A stretch of DNA of 64,000 nt. Source: Streptomyces sp. NBC_00691 (lineage in GTDB: Bacteria; Actinomycetota; Actinomycetes; Streptomycetales; Streptomycetaceae). Positions 1-7,233 of the stretch are shown here, in pieces. The DNA lies in the NCBI RefSeq assembly GCF_036226665.1, contig NZ_CP109007.1:2582501-2646500 (forward strand), read 5' to 3'. The notes beneath the pieces are model-generated. The model made no database searches. It worked only from the letters and a program-made list of their open reading frames with translations, and was not told the origin of the DNA. Within the stretch, counting starts at the first letter, position 1; each line of letters starts with the position of its first letter. A program made the position numbers and the translations under genes.

Positions 1-9
1 AGTCCCCCC

Positions 10-579
10 ATGAACACCCCGAACACCCCGAACACCCCGAAAACCTCGAATACCTCGAACAGCCCGAGAAGTCAGCGGAATTCTGTACGTCCCGGAGGCG
101 TGAGCACGCTCGCGGGCCGCCTCGACCAGTCACAGCCGTACGCACTGGGCCTCTTCCGCATCGTCGTCGGCCTGCTCTTCGCCTGCCACGGCGCCGCCTC
201 GCTCTTCGGCGTCCTCGGCGGCGCGATGGGCGGCGGGACGGTCCCGGCCGGCACCTGGCCGAGCTGGTACGCCGCCGTCATCCAGCTCGGCGCCGGCGGC
301 CTGGTCCTGTTCGGCCTGGGCACCCGGAGCGCCGCGTTCCTCGCCTCGGGCTCGATGGCGTACGCGTACTTCAAGGTCCACCAGCCGGAGTCCCTCTTCC
401 CGCTGCAGAACGGCGGCGAGACCGCGGCCCTGTTCTGCTGGGCCTTCGCGCTCCTCGTGTTCACCGGGCCGGGCGCGCTCGCCCTCGACGGCCTGTTCCG
501 CGGCCGGGTCGGCGCGGGCGCCACGGCGCGCGGGACGGCCCAGGAGCGCGAGGAGCAGGCCACCCCGGTGACGGCCTGA
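10..579 (+). CDS. DoxX-family integral membrane protein
   Basis: Predicted membrane protein of the DoxX family, 189 residues. After a hydrophilic N-terminus of about 40 residues come several hydrophobic segments: one near residues 47-68 containing the FRIVVGLLFACHG signature typical of DoxX, others near 87-118 and 137-160, and a polar C-terminal tail. DoxX proteins are small four-helix membrane proteins linked to redox and thiol stress, but their reaction is not settled and none is assigned here. The first 12 residues are Asn-Thr-Pro repeats, so the true start could be the in-frame GTG at 100. The window edge hides any ribosome binding site. Family call firm, start uncertain. Confidence 0.8.
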   Translation: MNTPNTPNTPKTSNTSNSPRSQRNSVRPGGVSTLAGRLDQSQPYALGLFRIVVGLLFACHGAASLFGVLGGAMGGGTVPAGTWPSWYAAVIQLGAGGLVLFGLGTRSAAFLASGSMAYAYFKVHQPESLFPLQNGGETAALFCWAFALLVFTGPGALALDGLFRGRVGAGATARGTAQEREEQATPVTA

Positions 580-752
580 GCCATGCCGCCACCGGCGAGG
601 TGAGCCCGCTCGGCGCGAAGGCCTGAGCGGACCCGCCGCGGCGGCCCCCAGGCACCGCGGCCGCACTCCGGAGCCCACGCACCGGAGCCCGCGCACCGGA
701 GCGGCCCGGCAGAGCCTCGCGCCCGACGCGCCTCGCTCCCGGAGTCGCATAC

Positions 753-795
753 AGGAAAGGGCCGGACCACGCAGCACGCGTTCCGGCCCTTTCCT
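753..795. terminator. Strong hairpin in the 580-928 gap
   Basis: Perfect 14-bp stem (AGGAAAGGGCCGGA at 753-766 pairing with 782-795) around a 15-nt loop, 170 bp beyond the DoxX stop. It has no long T-run, as is usual for Streptomyces terminators. The rest of the 580-928 gap holds only GC-rich sequence with short ACCGGAGCCC-like repeats and no convincing gene. Confidence 0.75.
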
Positions 796-928
796 CTGTC
801 CTCTTCACCCGGAACCGGCCCCTCAGCCCCGGCACTTTCGCGCAGAGTCGCACACGTTCGCGCGGGTCCGGCCACGCCCGGCACCCGCCCGGCGGGCGGC
901 TCCCCGCCTCCGCGTAGGCTCTGCCCCT

Positions 929-1558
929 GTGAATCTGCTCGACAGCCTCGGCTCGCTGCGGTCCCTCACCGCCGGGCCATGGATCTACCCGGTGGTGGCG
1001 ACGTCGATCCTGCTCGACGTCTTCCTGCCCGTGCTGCCGAGCGGCTTCCTCGTGATCACCGCCGCCACGGCTGCGGCGTCGGCCACCGCAGCCACCCCCG
1101 ACGTACCGTCCCTCCTCCCCCTGCTGCTCTGCGCGGCCGGCGCCTCGGTGCTCGGCGACTTCCTCGCCTACCGGCTGGCCCTACGGGGTGGCGCCAGGCT
1201 CGACCGGACGATCGCCCGGTCCCGGCGCCTGTCCATGGCGCAGGAACGTCTCGGCACCGCACTGGCCCGGGGCGGCGGGCTGCTCGTCGTCCTCGCGCGC
1301 TTCGCACCGGCGGGCCGCTCGGTGGTCTCGCTGGGCGCGGGCGCGGCGAAGCGGCGCGCGGAGGAGTTCCTGCCGTGGTCGGCCCTGGCGGGCGTGACCT
1401 GGGCCTCGTACAGCGTGGGGCTCGGCTGGCTGGGCGGGCAGTGGCTGGGCGCGACGTGGTTCAGCGCGGGAGTGTCGACCCTCGCGCTCTTCCTCGCCGG
1501 CGGGCTCGCCGCCTACCTCATACGGCGTCCGGCTGGGGCTCCCGCGCCTGCCTCCTGA
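929..1558 (+). CDS. VTT/DedA-family membrane protein
   Basis: Membrane protein of the VTT (SNARE-associated, DedA) type, 209 residues with a GTG start. Hydrophobic segments lie near residues 18-50, 62-82, 115-135, 148-170 and 178-195. The central stretch with Gly-Asp-Phe (GDFLAYRLA) and the RFAPAGRSVVSLGAG segment match the conserved re-entrant loops of DedA proteins, including the functionally important Arg. DedA proteins act at the cytoplasmic membrane in lipid-carrier translocation and envelope homeostasis. The substrate here is unknown. The 3' end overlaps the convergent DUF2277 gene. Confidence 0.8.
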   Translation: MNLLDSLGSLRSLTAGPWIYPVVATSILLDVFLPVLPSGFLVITAATAAASATAATPDVPSLLPLLLCAAGASVLGDFLAYRLALRGGARLDRTIARSRRLSMAQERLGTALARGGGLLVVLARFAPAGRSVVSLGAGAAKRRAEEFLPWSALAGVTWASYSVGLGWLGGQWLGATWFSAGVSTLALFLAGGLAAYLIRRPAGAPAPAS

Positions 1559-1805
1559 CCTCGGGCTGCGCCGGGTGTGCGTGATGCGCGTGATGCGCAC
1601 CCCGTACCTCCAGGCCGTCGAGGAGTCTCGCGGTCGCGTCGGCGATCTCGTCCACGGCCCGCTCGAAGACCTCACGGTTGTGGGCGGCGGGGGCGCGGAA
1701 CCCGGAGACCTTGCGGACGTACTGCAGGGCGGCGGCGCGGATGTCCTCCACGGTCGCCTCCTCGGGCAGCGCGGGCGGTCGGAGCGTCTTGATGCTGCGG
1801 CACAT
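1518..1805 (-). CDS. DUF2277 family protein
   Basis: Small conserved actinobacterial protein of 95 residues. The start is set at the ATG beginning MCRSIKTLRPP, the invariant N-terminus of DUF2277. The family core (ATVEDIRAAALQYVRKVSGF, then a Phe-x-x-Ala-Val helix) is intact. The C-terminus adds a His/Ala-rich tail (HAHHAHPAQP) that reads across the end of the convergent VTT gene by 41 bp, so the tail may be less conserved. Function unknown; no catalytic motif is visible. Confidence 0.82.
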   Translation of the reverse strand: MCRSIKTLRPPALPEEATVEDIRAAALQYVRKVSGFRAPAAHNREVFERAVDEIADATARLLDGLEVRGAHHAHHAHPAQPEVRRQAREPQPDAV

Positions 1806-1882
1806 GCCTCCAGTGTGGCGCGCCGCACTGACAATCGCCGGGAACGGAGTCACCGGGCACTCCCGGGGGCGGCCCGCAGGCC

Positions 1883-2104
1883 TCAGGACAGCCCCCGCCG
1901 GCTCCGCGCGTTGATCTCGGCGGCCCGGGCGCGCAGCTCGCGCAGCGGCGTGGCGGGCTGCACGTCGGCGGGCTCGGCCTCCCACTCGGCGCCACCGTGG
2001 ACGGGGCGGATCAGACAGCGCCCGGAGACACTCCCGACGTAGAAGCCGACCCGCCCGATGGCGGTGTCACGGACGAGGTCACCGACCTCGGGCAGTGGCT
2101 GCAC
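1883..2104 (-). CDS. Small conserved Streptomyces protein, function unknown
   Basis: A 73-residue protein beginning VQPLPEVGDLVRDTAIGRVG. The GTG start is supported by a GGAGGGG Shine-Dalgarno six bases upstream. The N-terminal 'V-G-D-L-V-R-D-T' segment followed by Gly-Arg-Val-Gly and a later 'GGAEWEAEPADV' is a recurrent pattern in small Streptomyces proteins encoded next to regulators. It looks like a compact beta-barrel fold. The C-terminal 20 residues are a basic, Arg-rich helix. It diverges from the GntR gene at 2292 and may share control from the palindrome between them. Confidence 0.65.
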   Translation of the reverse strand: MQPLPEVGDLVRDTAIGRVGFYVGSVSGRCLIRPVHGGAEWEAEPADVQPATPLRELRARAAEINARSRRGLS

Positions 2105-2176
2105 GCATCCCCTCCGTCCCGGTTCCTGAAGCCTGGGGAGAACCAGAGAAGCCCTCCGCCCCCTCCCTGTCAACGT

Positions 2177-2188
2177 ATCTCTAGAGAT
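2177..2188. promoter_or_regulatory. Perfect 12-bp palindrome ATCTCTAGAGAT, candidate GntR operator
   Basis: Exact palindrome between the divergent small gene (start 2104) and the GntR regulator (start 2292). Position and symmetry fit a dimeric regulator site, most simply autoregulation by the adjacent GntR protein. The assignment is inference. Confidence 0.5.
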
Positions 2189-2291
2189 GTCCCCCGATGG
2201 ATGGATCGGCCGGGCGGGGCGGCGTACACGTGTGCACCCTGGCCTCGGGGTGCGCCGTAGGGTGTCCGCAGATGAAGGGAGTGGTCCACCC

Positions 2292-3050
2292 GTGACTGAC
2301 CAGGACAGCGCTCGTCGGCCCAAGTACCAGCGCATCGCCGACGAGTTGAGAACCGCGATCCAGTCGGGCGCGTTCGCCCCGGGTGACCGGCTCCCCGGCG
2401 AGAACGACCTCATGACGACCTACGCGGTGGCCCGGATGACGGCCCGCCAGGCCCTCTCCGTGCTGCGCACCGAGGGGCTCGCCGAGGCACGCAAGGGCGC
2501 CGGGGTCTTCGTCCGCGCCTTCCGTCCGCTGCGCCGCCGGGGCATCCCGCGCCTGTCCGGCGAGCAGTGGGGCAGCGGGCGTTCGGTCTGGTCGGCGGAC
2601 GTGGCGGACCGTGATCTGGTCGTCGACCAGATCGAGGTGGGCGAGACGGAGGCGGGGGCGCGGGTCGCGGGGGCGCTGAACCTGACGCCGGGCGCGCCCG
2701 TGTGCGTCCGCAGCCGGCGTTTCGTCCTCGACGCCAAGCCGGTGCTGCTGTCGGTCTCGTACCTGTCCGCGGAGCTGGTGCGCGGGACGCCGATCGCCGA
2801 GCCGGACACCGGGCCGGGCGGGACCTATGCCCGGCTGGCGGAGCTGGGCCACCGGCCGGTGCGGTTCCGCGAGGAGATCCGCTGCCGTATGCCGACGGCG
2901 GACGAATCGGACCGGCTGGCGCTGGAGTGGGGGACGCCGGTGGTCCTCATCGGGCGTACGGCGTTCACGGGGCCGGGGACGGCGGTGGAGCTGAACGAGA
3001 TGACGCTGGACTCGTCGTCGTACGTCCTGGAGTACGACTTCGACGCGTGA
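2292..3050 (+). CDS. GntR-family regulator, HutC/UTRA type
   Basis: Transcriptional regulator of 252 residues. The N-terminal winged helix-turn-helix is at about residues 9-75 (KYQRIADELRTAIQSG...GDRLPGENDL...RMTARQALSVL...GLAEARKGAGVFV). A C-terminal UTRA-type effector domain follows, with the usual PGAPVCVRSRRF and late LEWGTPVVLIGRT strands. The GTG at 2292 is chosen because it lies about ten bases after AAGGGAG and places the HTH at the usual distance from the N-terminus. Ligand unknown. The 3' end overlaps the convergent hydrolase gene by 86 bp. Confidence 0.85.
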   Translation: MTDQDSARRPKYQRIADELRTAIQSGAFAPGDRLPGENDLMTTYAVARMTARQALSVLRTEGLAEARKGAGVFVRAFRPLRRRGIPRLSGEQWGSGRSVWSADVADRDLVVDQIEVGETEAGARVAGALNLTPGAPVCVRSRRFVLDAKPVLLSVSYLSAELVRGTPIAEPDTGPGGTYARLAELGHRPVRFREEIRCRMPTADESDRLALEWGTPVVLIGRTAFTGPGTAVELNEMTLDSSSYVLEYDFDA

Positions 3051-3798
3051 CGGAGAACCGGAGCCCGGGGTCGGCGTGGGCGATGCCGCCCGCGTACGTC
3101 CCCGCAGCCAGGGCGACGGCCTCCCCGGGCGCCAGGGCCGAACCCACATGGGTCAGGACGAGCCGTCCGACGCCCGCCTCGGCCGCGGTCCGGCCGGCCT
3201 GGGCGGCGGAGTGGTGTCCGGGGGCGTCTCCGTCCGCCTCGCACACGAACAGGTCGCAGTCGCGGGCGAGTTCGACGAGGGAGGGGCAGGGCTCGCAGTC
3301 CCCTGAGTAGACGAGGGAGTGCCCGTCCTCGTCCTCCACGCGCAGCGCGAAGGCGGGCGGTCCGTGCTCGACGGCGCGGGAGGTCAGGGTGAGGCCGCCG
3401 ACGCGGACGACATGCGCGTCGTGCAACTCCTCGACTCTGAACGCCTTTTCGACGGGGCTCCGCTCGGGACCGCTGGTGAGGAACCCGGCGAGCCGACCGG
3501 CGATCCCGGCGGGCCCGAAGAGGGGGACGGGCAGAGCCGTCCCCAGCCCGGCGTAGAGCAGGGCGTAGAAGAAGGTGAGCAGGTCGGCGGAGTGATCGGC
3601 GTGCAGATGGGAGATCCACACCGCGTCGACGTCCCCGAGGGCCACGTGCCGCTGGAGCTCGGCGAGGGTGCCGCTGCCGGCGTCGACCCAGACGCGCGCC
3701 CCGCCGCCCTCGACGAGATAGCCGGAGCAGGCGTTGCCCGGCCGGGGGTAGGGCGTGGCGGAGCCGAGCACGGTGATCCGCAGGGGCGCGTCGAACAT
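2965..3798 (-). CDS. Metallo-beta-lactamase-fold hydrolase (RNase Z-like)
   Basis: 277-residue MBL-fold metal-dependent hydrolase. The N-terminus ITVLGSATPYPRPGNACSGYLVE is typical of the RNase Z/arylsulfatase-like branch. The zinc motif HLHADHS is at about residues 64-70, with later ligands in EHGPPAF, YSGDCEPC and the C-terminal LTHVG. Substrate cannot be assigned. The last 30 residues (Arg/Thr/Ser/Pro-rich) overlap the convergent GntR gene and are probably unstructured. A GGAGG sits 17 bases before the ATG, further than usual, so leaderless translation from the AT-rich stretch upstream is possible. Confidence 0.82.
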   Translation of the reverse strand: MFDAPLRITVLGSATPYPRPGNACSGYLVEGGGARVWVDAGSGTLAELQRHVALGDVDAVWISHLHADHSADLLTFFYALLYAGLGTALPVPLFGPAGIAGRLAGFLTSGPERSPVEKAFRVEELHDAHVVRVGGLTLTSRAVEHGPPAFALRVEDEDGHSLVYSGDCEPCPSLVELARDCDLFVCEADGDAPGHHSAAQAGRTAAEAGVGRLVLTHVGSALAPGEAVALAAGTYAGGIAHADPGLRFSVTRRSRTPGRTTTSPASSRSAPPPSPAP

Positions 3799-3924
3799 GA
3801 GCCAAGATTAAATTACCTCCACGCCAACTCAAGCGAAGTTGTGCGGAGATGGTGAAGAGCGTGCGTATTCTGTGTGCTCGCCGGGTCCCATCGGCGGGCT
3901 CCCGGCAGAAACTGAGGGACATTC

Positions 3925-4374
3925 ATGCTTCGCGCACGCACCTTCGCGGCAGTGACCGCGGCCGCGGCCTCCGGCATCCTGTTGCTGCCCACACAGGCAC
4001 AGGCCGCCGGCTCGGTCCACCTGTACAAGATCTACTACGACAGCCCCGGCTCGGACCGCGGCGGCAGCACGAGCCTCAACGGCGAGTGGGTGCAGATACG
4101 CAACACGACCGGCGCGGCGGTCAACCTGCGCGGCTGGACGCTCACGGACGCGTCGAACCACAAGTACACGTTCGGCAACTTCGTCCTCGGCAAGGGCAAG
4201 ATCGTGACGGTCCGCACGGGCCGCGGCACGAACACGTCCGCGAACGTCTACCAGAACCGCGGTTGGTACGTCTGGAACAACGACCGCGACACGGCGACGC
4301 TGAAGAAGTCGAACGGCGCGCGGGTCGACACGTGCGCGTACAACTCGACGCGGGTCGACTACAAGTGGTGCTGA
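3925..4374 (+). CDS. Secreted lamin-tail-domain (LTD) protein
   Basis: Exported 149-residue protein. A Sec signal peptide spans residues 1-28 (MLRARTFAAV, hydrophobic core, cleavage after AQA-AG). The remainder is one lamin tail domain, an immunoglobulin-like fold, with the diagnostic order VHLYKIYYDSPGSD, LNGEWVQIRNTTGAAVNLRGWTL, HKYTF and a C-terminal paired Cys (DTCAYN...YKWC). Bacterial LTD proteins often accompany extracellular hydrolases and may bind nucleic acid or surfaces, but no catalytic residues are present. Monocistronic, followed by a hairpin at 4404. Confidence 0.87.
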   Translation: MLRARTFAAVTAAAASGILLLPTQAQAAGSVHLYKIYYDSPGSDRGGSTSLNGEWVQIRNTTGAAVNLRGWTLTDASNHKYTFGNFVLGKGKIVTVRTGRGTNTSANVYQNRGWYVWNNDRDTATLKKSNGARVDTCAYNSTRVDYKWC

Positions 4375-4403
4375 CGCACGCCGAGGCCTGACGGCCCGGA
4401 GAC

Positions 4404-4436
4404 GGACGGCCCCCGGCTGACCGCCGGGGTCCGTCC
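4404..4436 (+). terminator. Hairpin after the lamin-tail gene
   Basis: 13-bp stem with one mismatch (GGACGGCCCCCGG at 4404-4416 against 4424-4436) with a 7-nt loop, 30 bp after the stop codon. Confidence 0.65.
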
Positions 4437-4466
4437 GCACACCTGCCGCACCATGCCACCCCTCCC

Positions 4467-5009
4467 CTACTTCTCCCCGGCCCCGGCCTCCGGCTCCCGG
4501 GCGGCAGGGATCCCGCGCTGCTGGACGTCGGAGTTGACCTGCCCGCCGAGGGTCATGACGTTCAGGGTCGCGGAGTTCTCGTTGGCGATGGCCTTCTCGA
4601 CCCGGGCGACGAGCGTCGAGAACGCGTCCCGCTTCGGCAGGTTGTGGTAAGGCCCGACCTTGGTCTCGAAGTACACCCGCTCGTGCCCGAGGAGCTGCTC
4701 GGTGGAACGGTAGTTCTTCCACTGCTCGCGGTACCGGTAGACGCTCTCCAGCGACACGGCGGCGACGACCACGACGCTCAGCACGGTGGCGGTGACCCGC
4801 GCGAAGGCCAGATCCAGATTCACGAACACGGGCACGAGCGCGCCACCGACGACGGAGACGGTCCGCATCCGCAGATGCATCGCCTTCATCCGGGTCGCCT
4901 TGGTGTCGTACCAGCCCTGGTACTGCACGAGCCGCGTCTCGATGTACCGCTGCGGCGTCATCTCGCCACTCTGCACCCCGGGTTCGGGCGCGTCCCCCAC
5001 CTCAGCCAT
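4467..5009 (-). CDS. DUF4231 membrane protein
   Basis: 180-residue protein. The ATG at 5009 (MAEVGDAPEPG) is taken as start because it leaves a short acidic lead before the conserved DUF4231 core (YIETRLVQYQGWYDTKATRMKA). Two adjacent transmembrane helices lie near residues 53-90, followed by a soluble region rich in charged residues (YREQWKNYRSTEQLLGHE) and the LVARVEKAIANENSATL motif. DUF4231 proteins resemble SLATT-type two-helix proteins linked to nucleotide-signalled effector systems, but no partner gene is present here. Function unknown. Confidence 0.8.
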   Translation of the reverse strand: MAEVGDAPEPGVQSGEMTPQRYIETRLVQYQGWYDTKATRMKAMHLRMRTVSVVGGALVPVFVNLDLAFARVTATVLSVVVVAAVSLESVYRYREQWKNYRSTEQLLGHERVYFETKVGPYHNLPKRDAFSTLVARVEKAIANENSATLNVMTLGGQVNSDVQQRGIPAAREPEAGAGEK

Positions 5010-5116
5010 GCGGCGAGTACACCGGCCCTGGCAGGCGCGCGTCAACTCCCCACCCGGGCGACGGACCTGGCCCCGCGAACGCGCGTCACCAACACACTCA
5101 CGGACGACCCCTCACC

Positions 5117-5698
5117 TCAGGCGTCCTCGAACCACGATCGCCCCTGTGCCCAGTGGGTCGCCCAGCCCGCGAAGCCGGGGACGCCGGGCATCACGGCGTC
5201 GGGCGACTCGGGACCGAAGGGCATGGCCCCTTCCCCGGCGATCTGCCAGACGTGACCGCGCTGCGGGCCGGCGACGATCAGATGCCAGTACATGCCGCAG
5301 CCGTCGGTGCCCAGCAAGAGCGAGCCGTGGTCGAACACGGGGTCCGTCCGGGCGTCGAACTCCTCCACCGACATCGCCTCTTCCTCCTCCTCCCAGAGCC
5401 ACGCCTCGACGAGCGGAAAGGGCTCGGCGAGCAGGCGTACGGGGCGGTCGGAACCCCAGTCCGAGGGAGCCTGCGCGAGGGGGAGCAGACCGTAGTAGGG
5501 CGGTCCGGCGCGCAGCCCGTCGCAGACCTCCGCCACGAACGTGCGGTACGGCTCCGGGAGCACGACGCCGTGCTCCGCCTCGAAGGCCCGCACCGCCCCC
5601 CAACCGGCCGGCGGCGCCGCCTCGGGACGGGTCGCGAAGATCTCGCGGAGTGCGGCCAGCTCGGCCGGGTCACAGGCTTCGGTGTTCATGCCGGTCAT
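5117..5698 (-). CDS. SMI1/KNR4 family protein
   Basis: 193-residue cytoplasmic protein. The core 'GWGAVRAFEAEHGVVLPEPYRTFVAEVCDGL' at about residues 33-63 is the SMI1/KNR4 signature, and the C-terminal half has the usual aromatic/acidic composition (DHGSLLLGTDGCGMYWHLIV...GHVWQI). Family members act as immunity proteins to contact-dependent toxins or as general scaffolds. No toxin gene is adjacent, so this may be an orphan immunity protein or a housekeeping member. Starts at 5698 and 5689 are both in frame and neither has a clear Shine-Dalgarno. Confidence 0.8.
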   Translation of the reverse strand: MTGMNTEACDPAELAALREIFATRPEAAPPAGWGAVRAFEAEHGVVLPEPYRTFVAEVCDGLRAGPPYYGLLPLAQAPSDWGSDRPVRLLAEPFPLVEAWLWEEEEEAMSVEEFDARTDPVFDHGSLLLGTDGCGMYWHLIVAGPQRGHVWQIAGEGAMPFGPESPDAVMPGVPGFAGWATHWAQGRSWFEDA

Positions 5699-5744
5699 GA
5701 TGCAAGACCGGAGGAAGCACCTCGGGCGCGGGGCCGGACCGGGA

Positions 5745-6167
5745 TCAGCCGTTCTCCCGGCGGAACTCATGGGTGCATCCCCCGGACGTCTCGTCCTGGG
5801 TGAAACAGGCGACGAAGGAGCCCGGAGAACCGTAGAACGCCAGCTCCATGCCCTCGCAGTCCACACCGTCGAAGGTGACGTCGCCGTACGTCCCGGCGGG
5901 AGACCAGGTTCCACGCTGCCGTTCGGCGAACCCGGTGCACCCCCAGCCGACGACGTCGCCCTGGTCCAGGCCCGTGGCAGTGAAGGTGCCGTCGTCCTCG
6001 AACTCGACGGTCGCCCCGCTCCATTCGGACCACACACCCGTCAGCTGGTCGGCGGTGTCGACCTGGACGGGGTAGTACCCGGAACAAGCCGACAGGATGG
6101 CCACCACACCCCCCGACGCGACCCCCCTGCACACACGCCGCACCCACTGGAACCGGCCGGCAGCCAT
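5745..6167 (-). CDS. Small secreted lipoprotein, function unknown
   Basis: 140-residue lipoprotein. The signal peptide starts MAAGRFQWVRR, with a hydrophobic core and lipobox LSAC, giving a diacylglyceryl Cys near residue 28. The mature part is rich in Gly, Asp and Thr with further Cys (GWGCTGF, DGVDCEG, ACFTQD, SGGCTHE) and patterns such as LTGVWSEWSGATVEFEDDGTF, common in Streptomyces outer-surface proteins with a lipocalin-like barrel. The ATG at 6167 is preceded by GAGAGG. A perfect palindrome lies 62 bp upstream. No family is recognised. Confidence 0.72.
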   Translation of the reverse strand: MAAGRFQWVRRVCRGVASGGVVAILSACSGYYPVQVDTADQLTGVWSEWSGATVEFEDDGTFTATGLDQGDVVGWGCTGFAERQRGTWSPAGTYGDVTFDGVDCEGMELAFYGSPGSFVACFTQDETSGGCTHEFRRENG

Positions 6168-6228
6168 ACGCCCCGCCTCTCGTGTCTCGCACCCCGGTCG
6201 CGACGACCCAAGGAAGCGACGAACGCCA

Positions 6229-6246
6229 TCTTGAACATGTTCAAGA
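6229..6246. promoter_or_regulatory. Perfect 18-bp palindrome upstream of the lipoprotein
   Basis: TCTTGAACATGTTCAAGA is an exact 18-bp dyad in the promoter region of the minus-strand lipoprotein gene. Length and symmetry fit a dimeric repressor operator. The half-site GAAC-N2-GTTC has the wrong spacing for LexA. Confidence 0.5.
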
Positions 6247-6490
6247 CCTGATGTCAACGGAACGCCGAAGGGGGCGCCCGCCCCGTGGGGTGCGGACGGA
6301 CACCCGACCGATCACGCCCCTCCACTGACAGCCGACGAACACCTCACGGATGCTCCCCCACGGGGCAGGAGGAGAAGGAGGTCGCCGCACACGCCCTCCC
6401 ACCTGCGCTCGCGCCCGGTTCCCTTGGGGACGCTGTATAGAGAGCGCTCAGAAGGGCGATGAAGGTGCATCCAGAGTGCCGCCGAACCAA

Positions 6491-6528
6491 GAAGACCCAG
6501 GCCGAGCAATGCTCTGACCTAGGCCTTC
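6491..6528 (-). terminator. Candidate native terminator of the tRNA-Val gene, stranded left of attL
   Basis: Imperfect 11-bp stem (GAAGACCCAGG with 6518-6528) followed, in minus orientation, by TTCTTGGTT. It lies just outside attL. Before integration it would have been downstream of the tRNA-Val 3' end. A second small hairpin (6532-6547) lies between it and attL. The rest of 6168-6552 shows no gene. Confidence 0.45.
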
Positions 6529-6552
6529 TTCGACCTTTGACAAGGTCAACAC

Positions 6553-6596
6553 GGTGGGCGCGGACGGTTTCGAACCGCCGACATCTGCTTTGTAAG
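6553..6596. repeat. attL core (44 bp)
   Basis: Identical over 44 bp to 23327-23370. It corresponds to the tRNA-Val 3' end from the acceptor stem through the T-arm to the anticodon loop, where tyrosine recombinases of AICEs normally cross over. The flanking base 6552 is C where attR has T. Confidence 0.95.
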
Positions 6597-6680
6597 CTCG
6601 TGCGGATCACGGTCAGCGAGGGCCCACCCCAGCTCGCGGACACCACGACGGGCCGTACAGGACTGCTGTCATCCACCGTC

Positions 6681-6703
6681 GTTGATGTCAGTTTTGGATG
6701 TCA
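6681..6703 (+). promoter_or_regulatory. Arm-type integrase binding repeat, left
   Basis: 23-bp sequence matching 23266-23288 at 21 of 23 positions in direct orientation. Each copy contains two TGATGTCA/GGATGTCA half-repeats. One copy lies just inside each att core, as for the arm sites of pSAM2-type integrases. Site function is inferred from position. Confidence 0.7.
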
Positions 6704-6725
6704 GCCGACCCCGCCTGGCGGCCCG

Positions 6726-6902
6726 CTATCGCTTCTTCCGGAGCTTCCGCATCTTGGCTTCGGCTTCCTTCTTCTTCCGCTGCTCCACCCCGTACGCGGA
6801 CCACGGTCCCTGGTGCTTGGAGCACCGCGAGCTACCCGTGATCGCCTTGCTCTGGCAGCGGCCTCCGCTCTGGGTAGGAGCACCGCACTTCGGCTGAACC
6901 AT
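6726..6902 (-). CDS. Small Cys/His protein resembling DUF5763
   Basis: 58-residue protein starting MVQPKCGAPTQSGG. The spacing C-x9-C...C-x2-H (CGAPTQSGGRC...SRCSKH) matches the small putative zinc-binding module of DUF5763-like proteins found on phages and integrative elements. The C-terminal 20 residues are almost all Lys/Arg/Glu/Ala and probably form a basic helix that contacts nucleic acid. The ATG is preceded by GAAGGGG six bases upstream. It is the first gene inside attL; no function is known. Confidence 0.65.
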   Translation of the reverse strand: MVQPKCGAPTQSGGRCQSKAITGSSRCSKHQGPWSAYGVEQRKKKEAEAKMRKLRKKR

Positions 6903-7014
6903 CCTGTCCCCTTCGTCGTCGGACGCTGGAATGCTTCCAGCGCCAGCCGCAGAGGGGGAGGCGCAACCGCGGCGGACGGCAGCACGCCGACAGCACGCGC
7001 CCCGGGGGCCGCGC

Positions 7015-7209
7015 TCAGACATCTTCCGACGTGCCGACAGGCCGCCCGGATGCGCGCTGTCCGTCAGCCTCCAGCTCACCGTTCTCCAGGGCCGCAATGG
7101 CCTTTCGCCGCCATCGGCTGACCATGACGGACACGACCACCAGCATCACGAGAGCGGCGACAGGTGCGCCCCAGACCAAAGCACCGATGGCGTAACCGAG
7201 CGACTCCAT
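7015..7209 (-). CDS. Small single-pass membrane protein
   Basis: 64 residues. One long hydrophobic segment covers residues 4-31 (GYAIGALVWGAPVAALVMLV...), then a basic stretch SRWRRKA and an acidic/polar cytoplasmic tail ending TSEDV. AAGGGGGAG is well placed before the ATG at 7209. It lies 24 bp downstream of the GntR regulator and is likely co-transcribed with it. No family recognised. Confidence 0.6.
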   Translation of the reverse strand: MESLGYAIGALVWGAPVAALVMLVVVSVMVSRWRRKAIAALENGELEADGQRASGRPVGTSEDV

Positions 7210-7233
7210 GACTCCCCCTTGTACGGTGCCCCG

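Noticed and set aside
6229..6246. LexA (SOS) box
   Set aside because: The dyad GAAC-N2-GTTC is two bases too short between half-sites for an actinobacterial LexA box.
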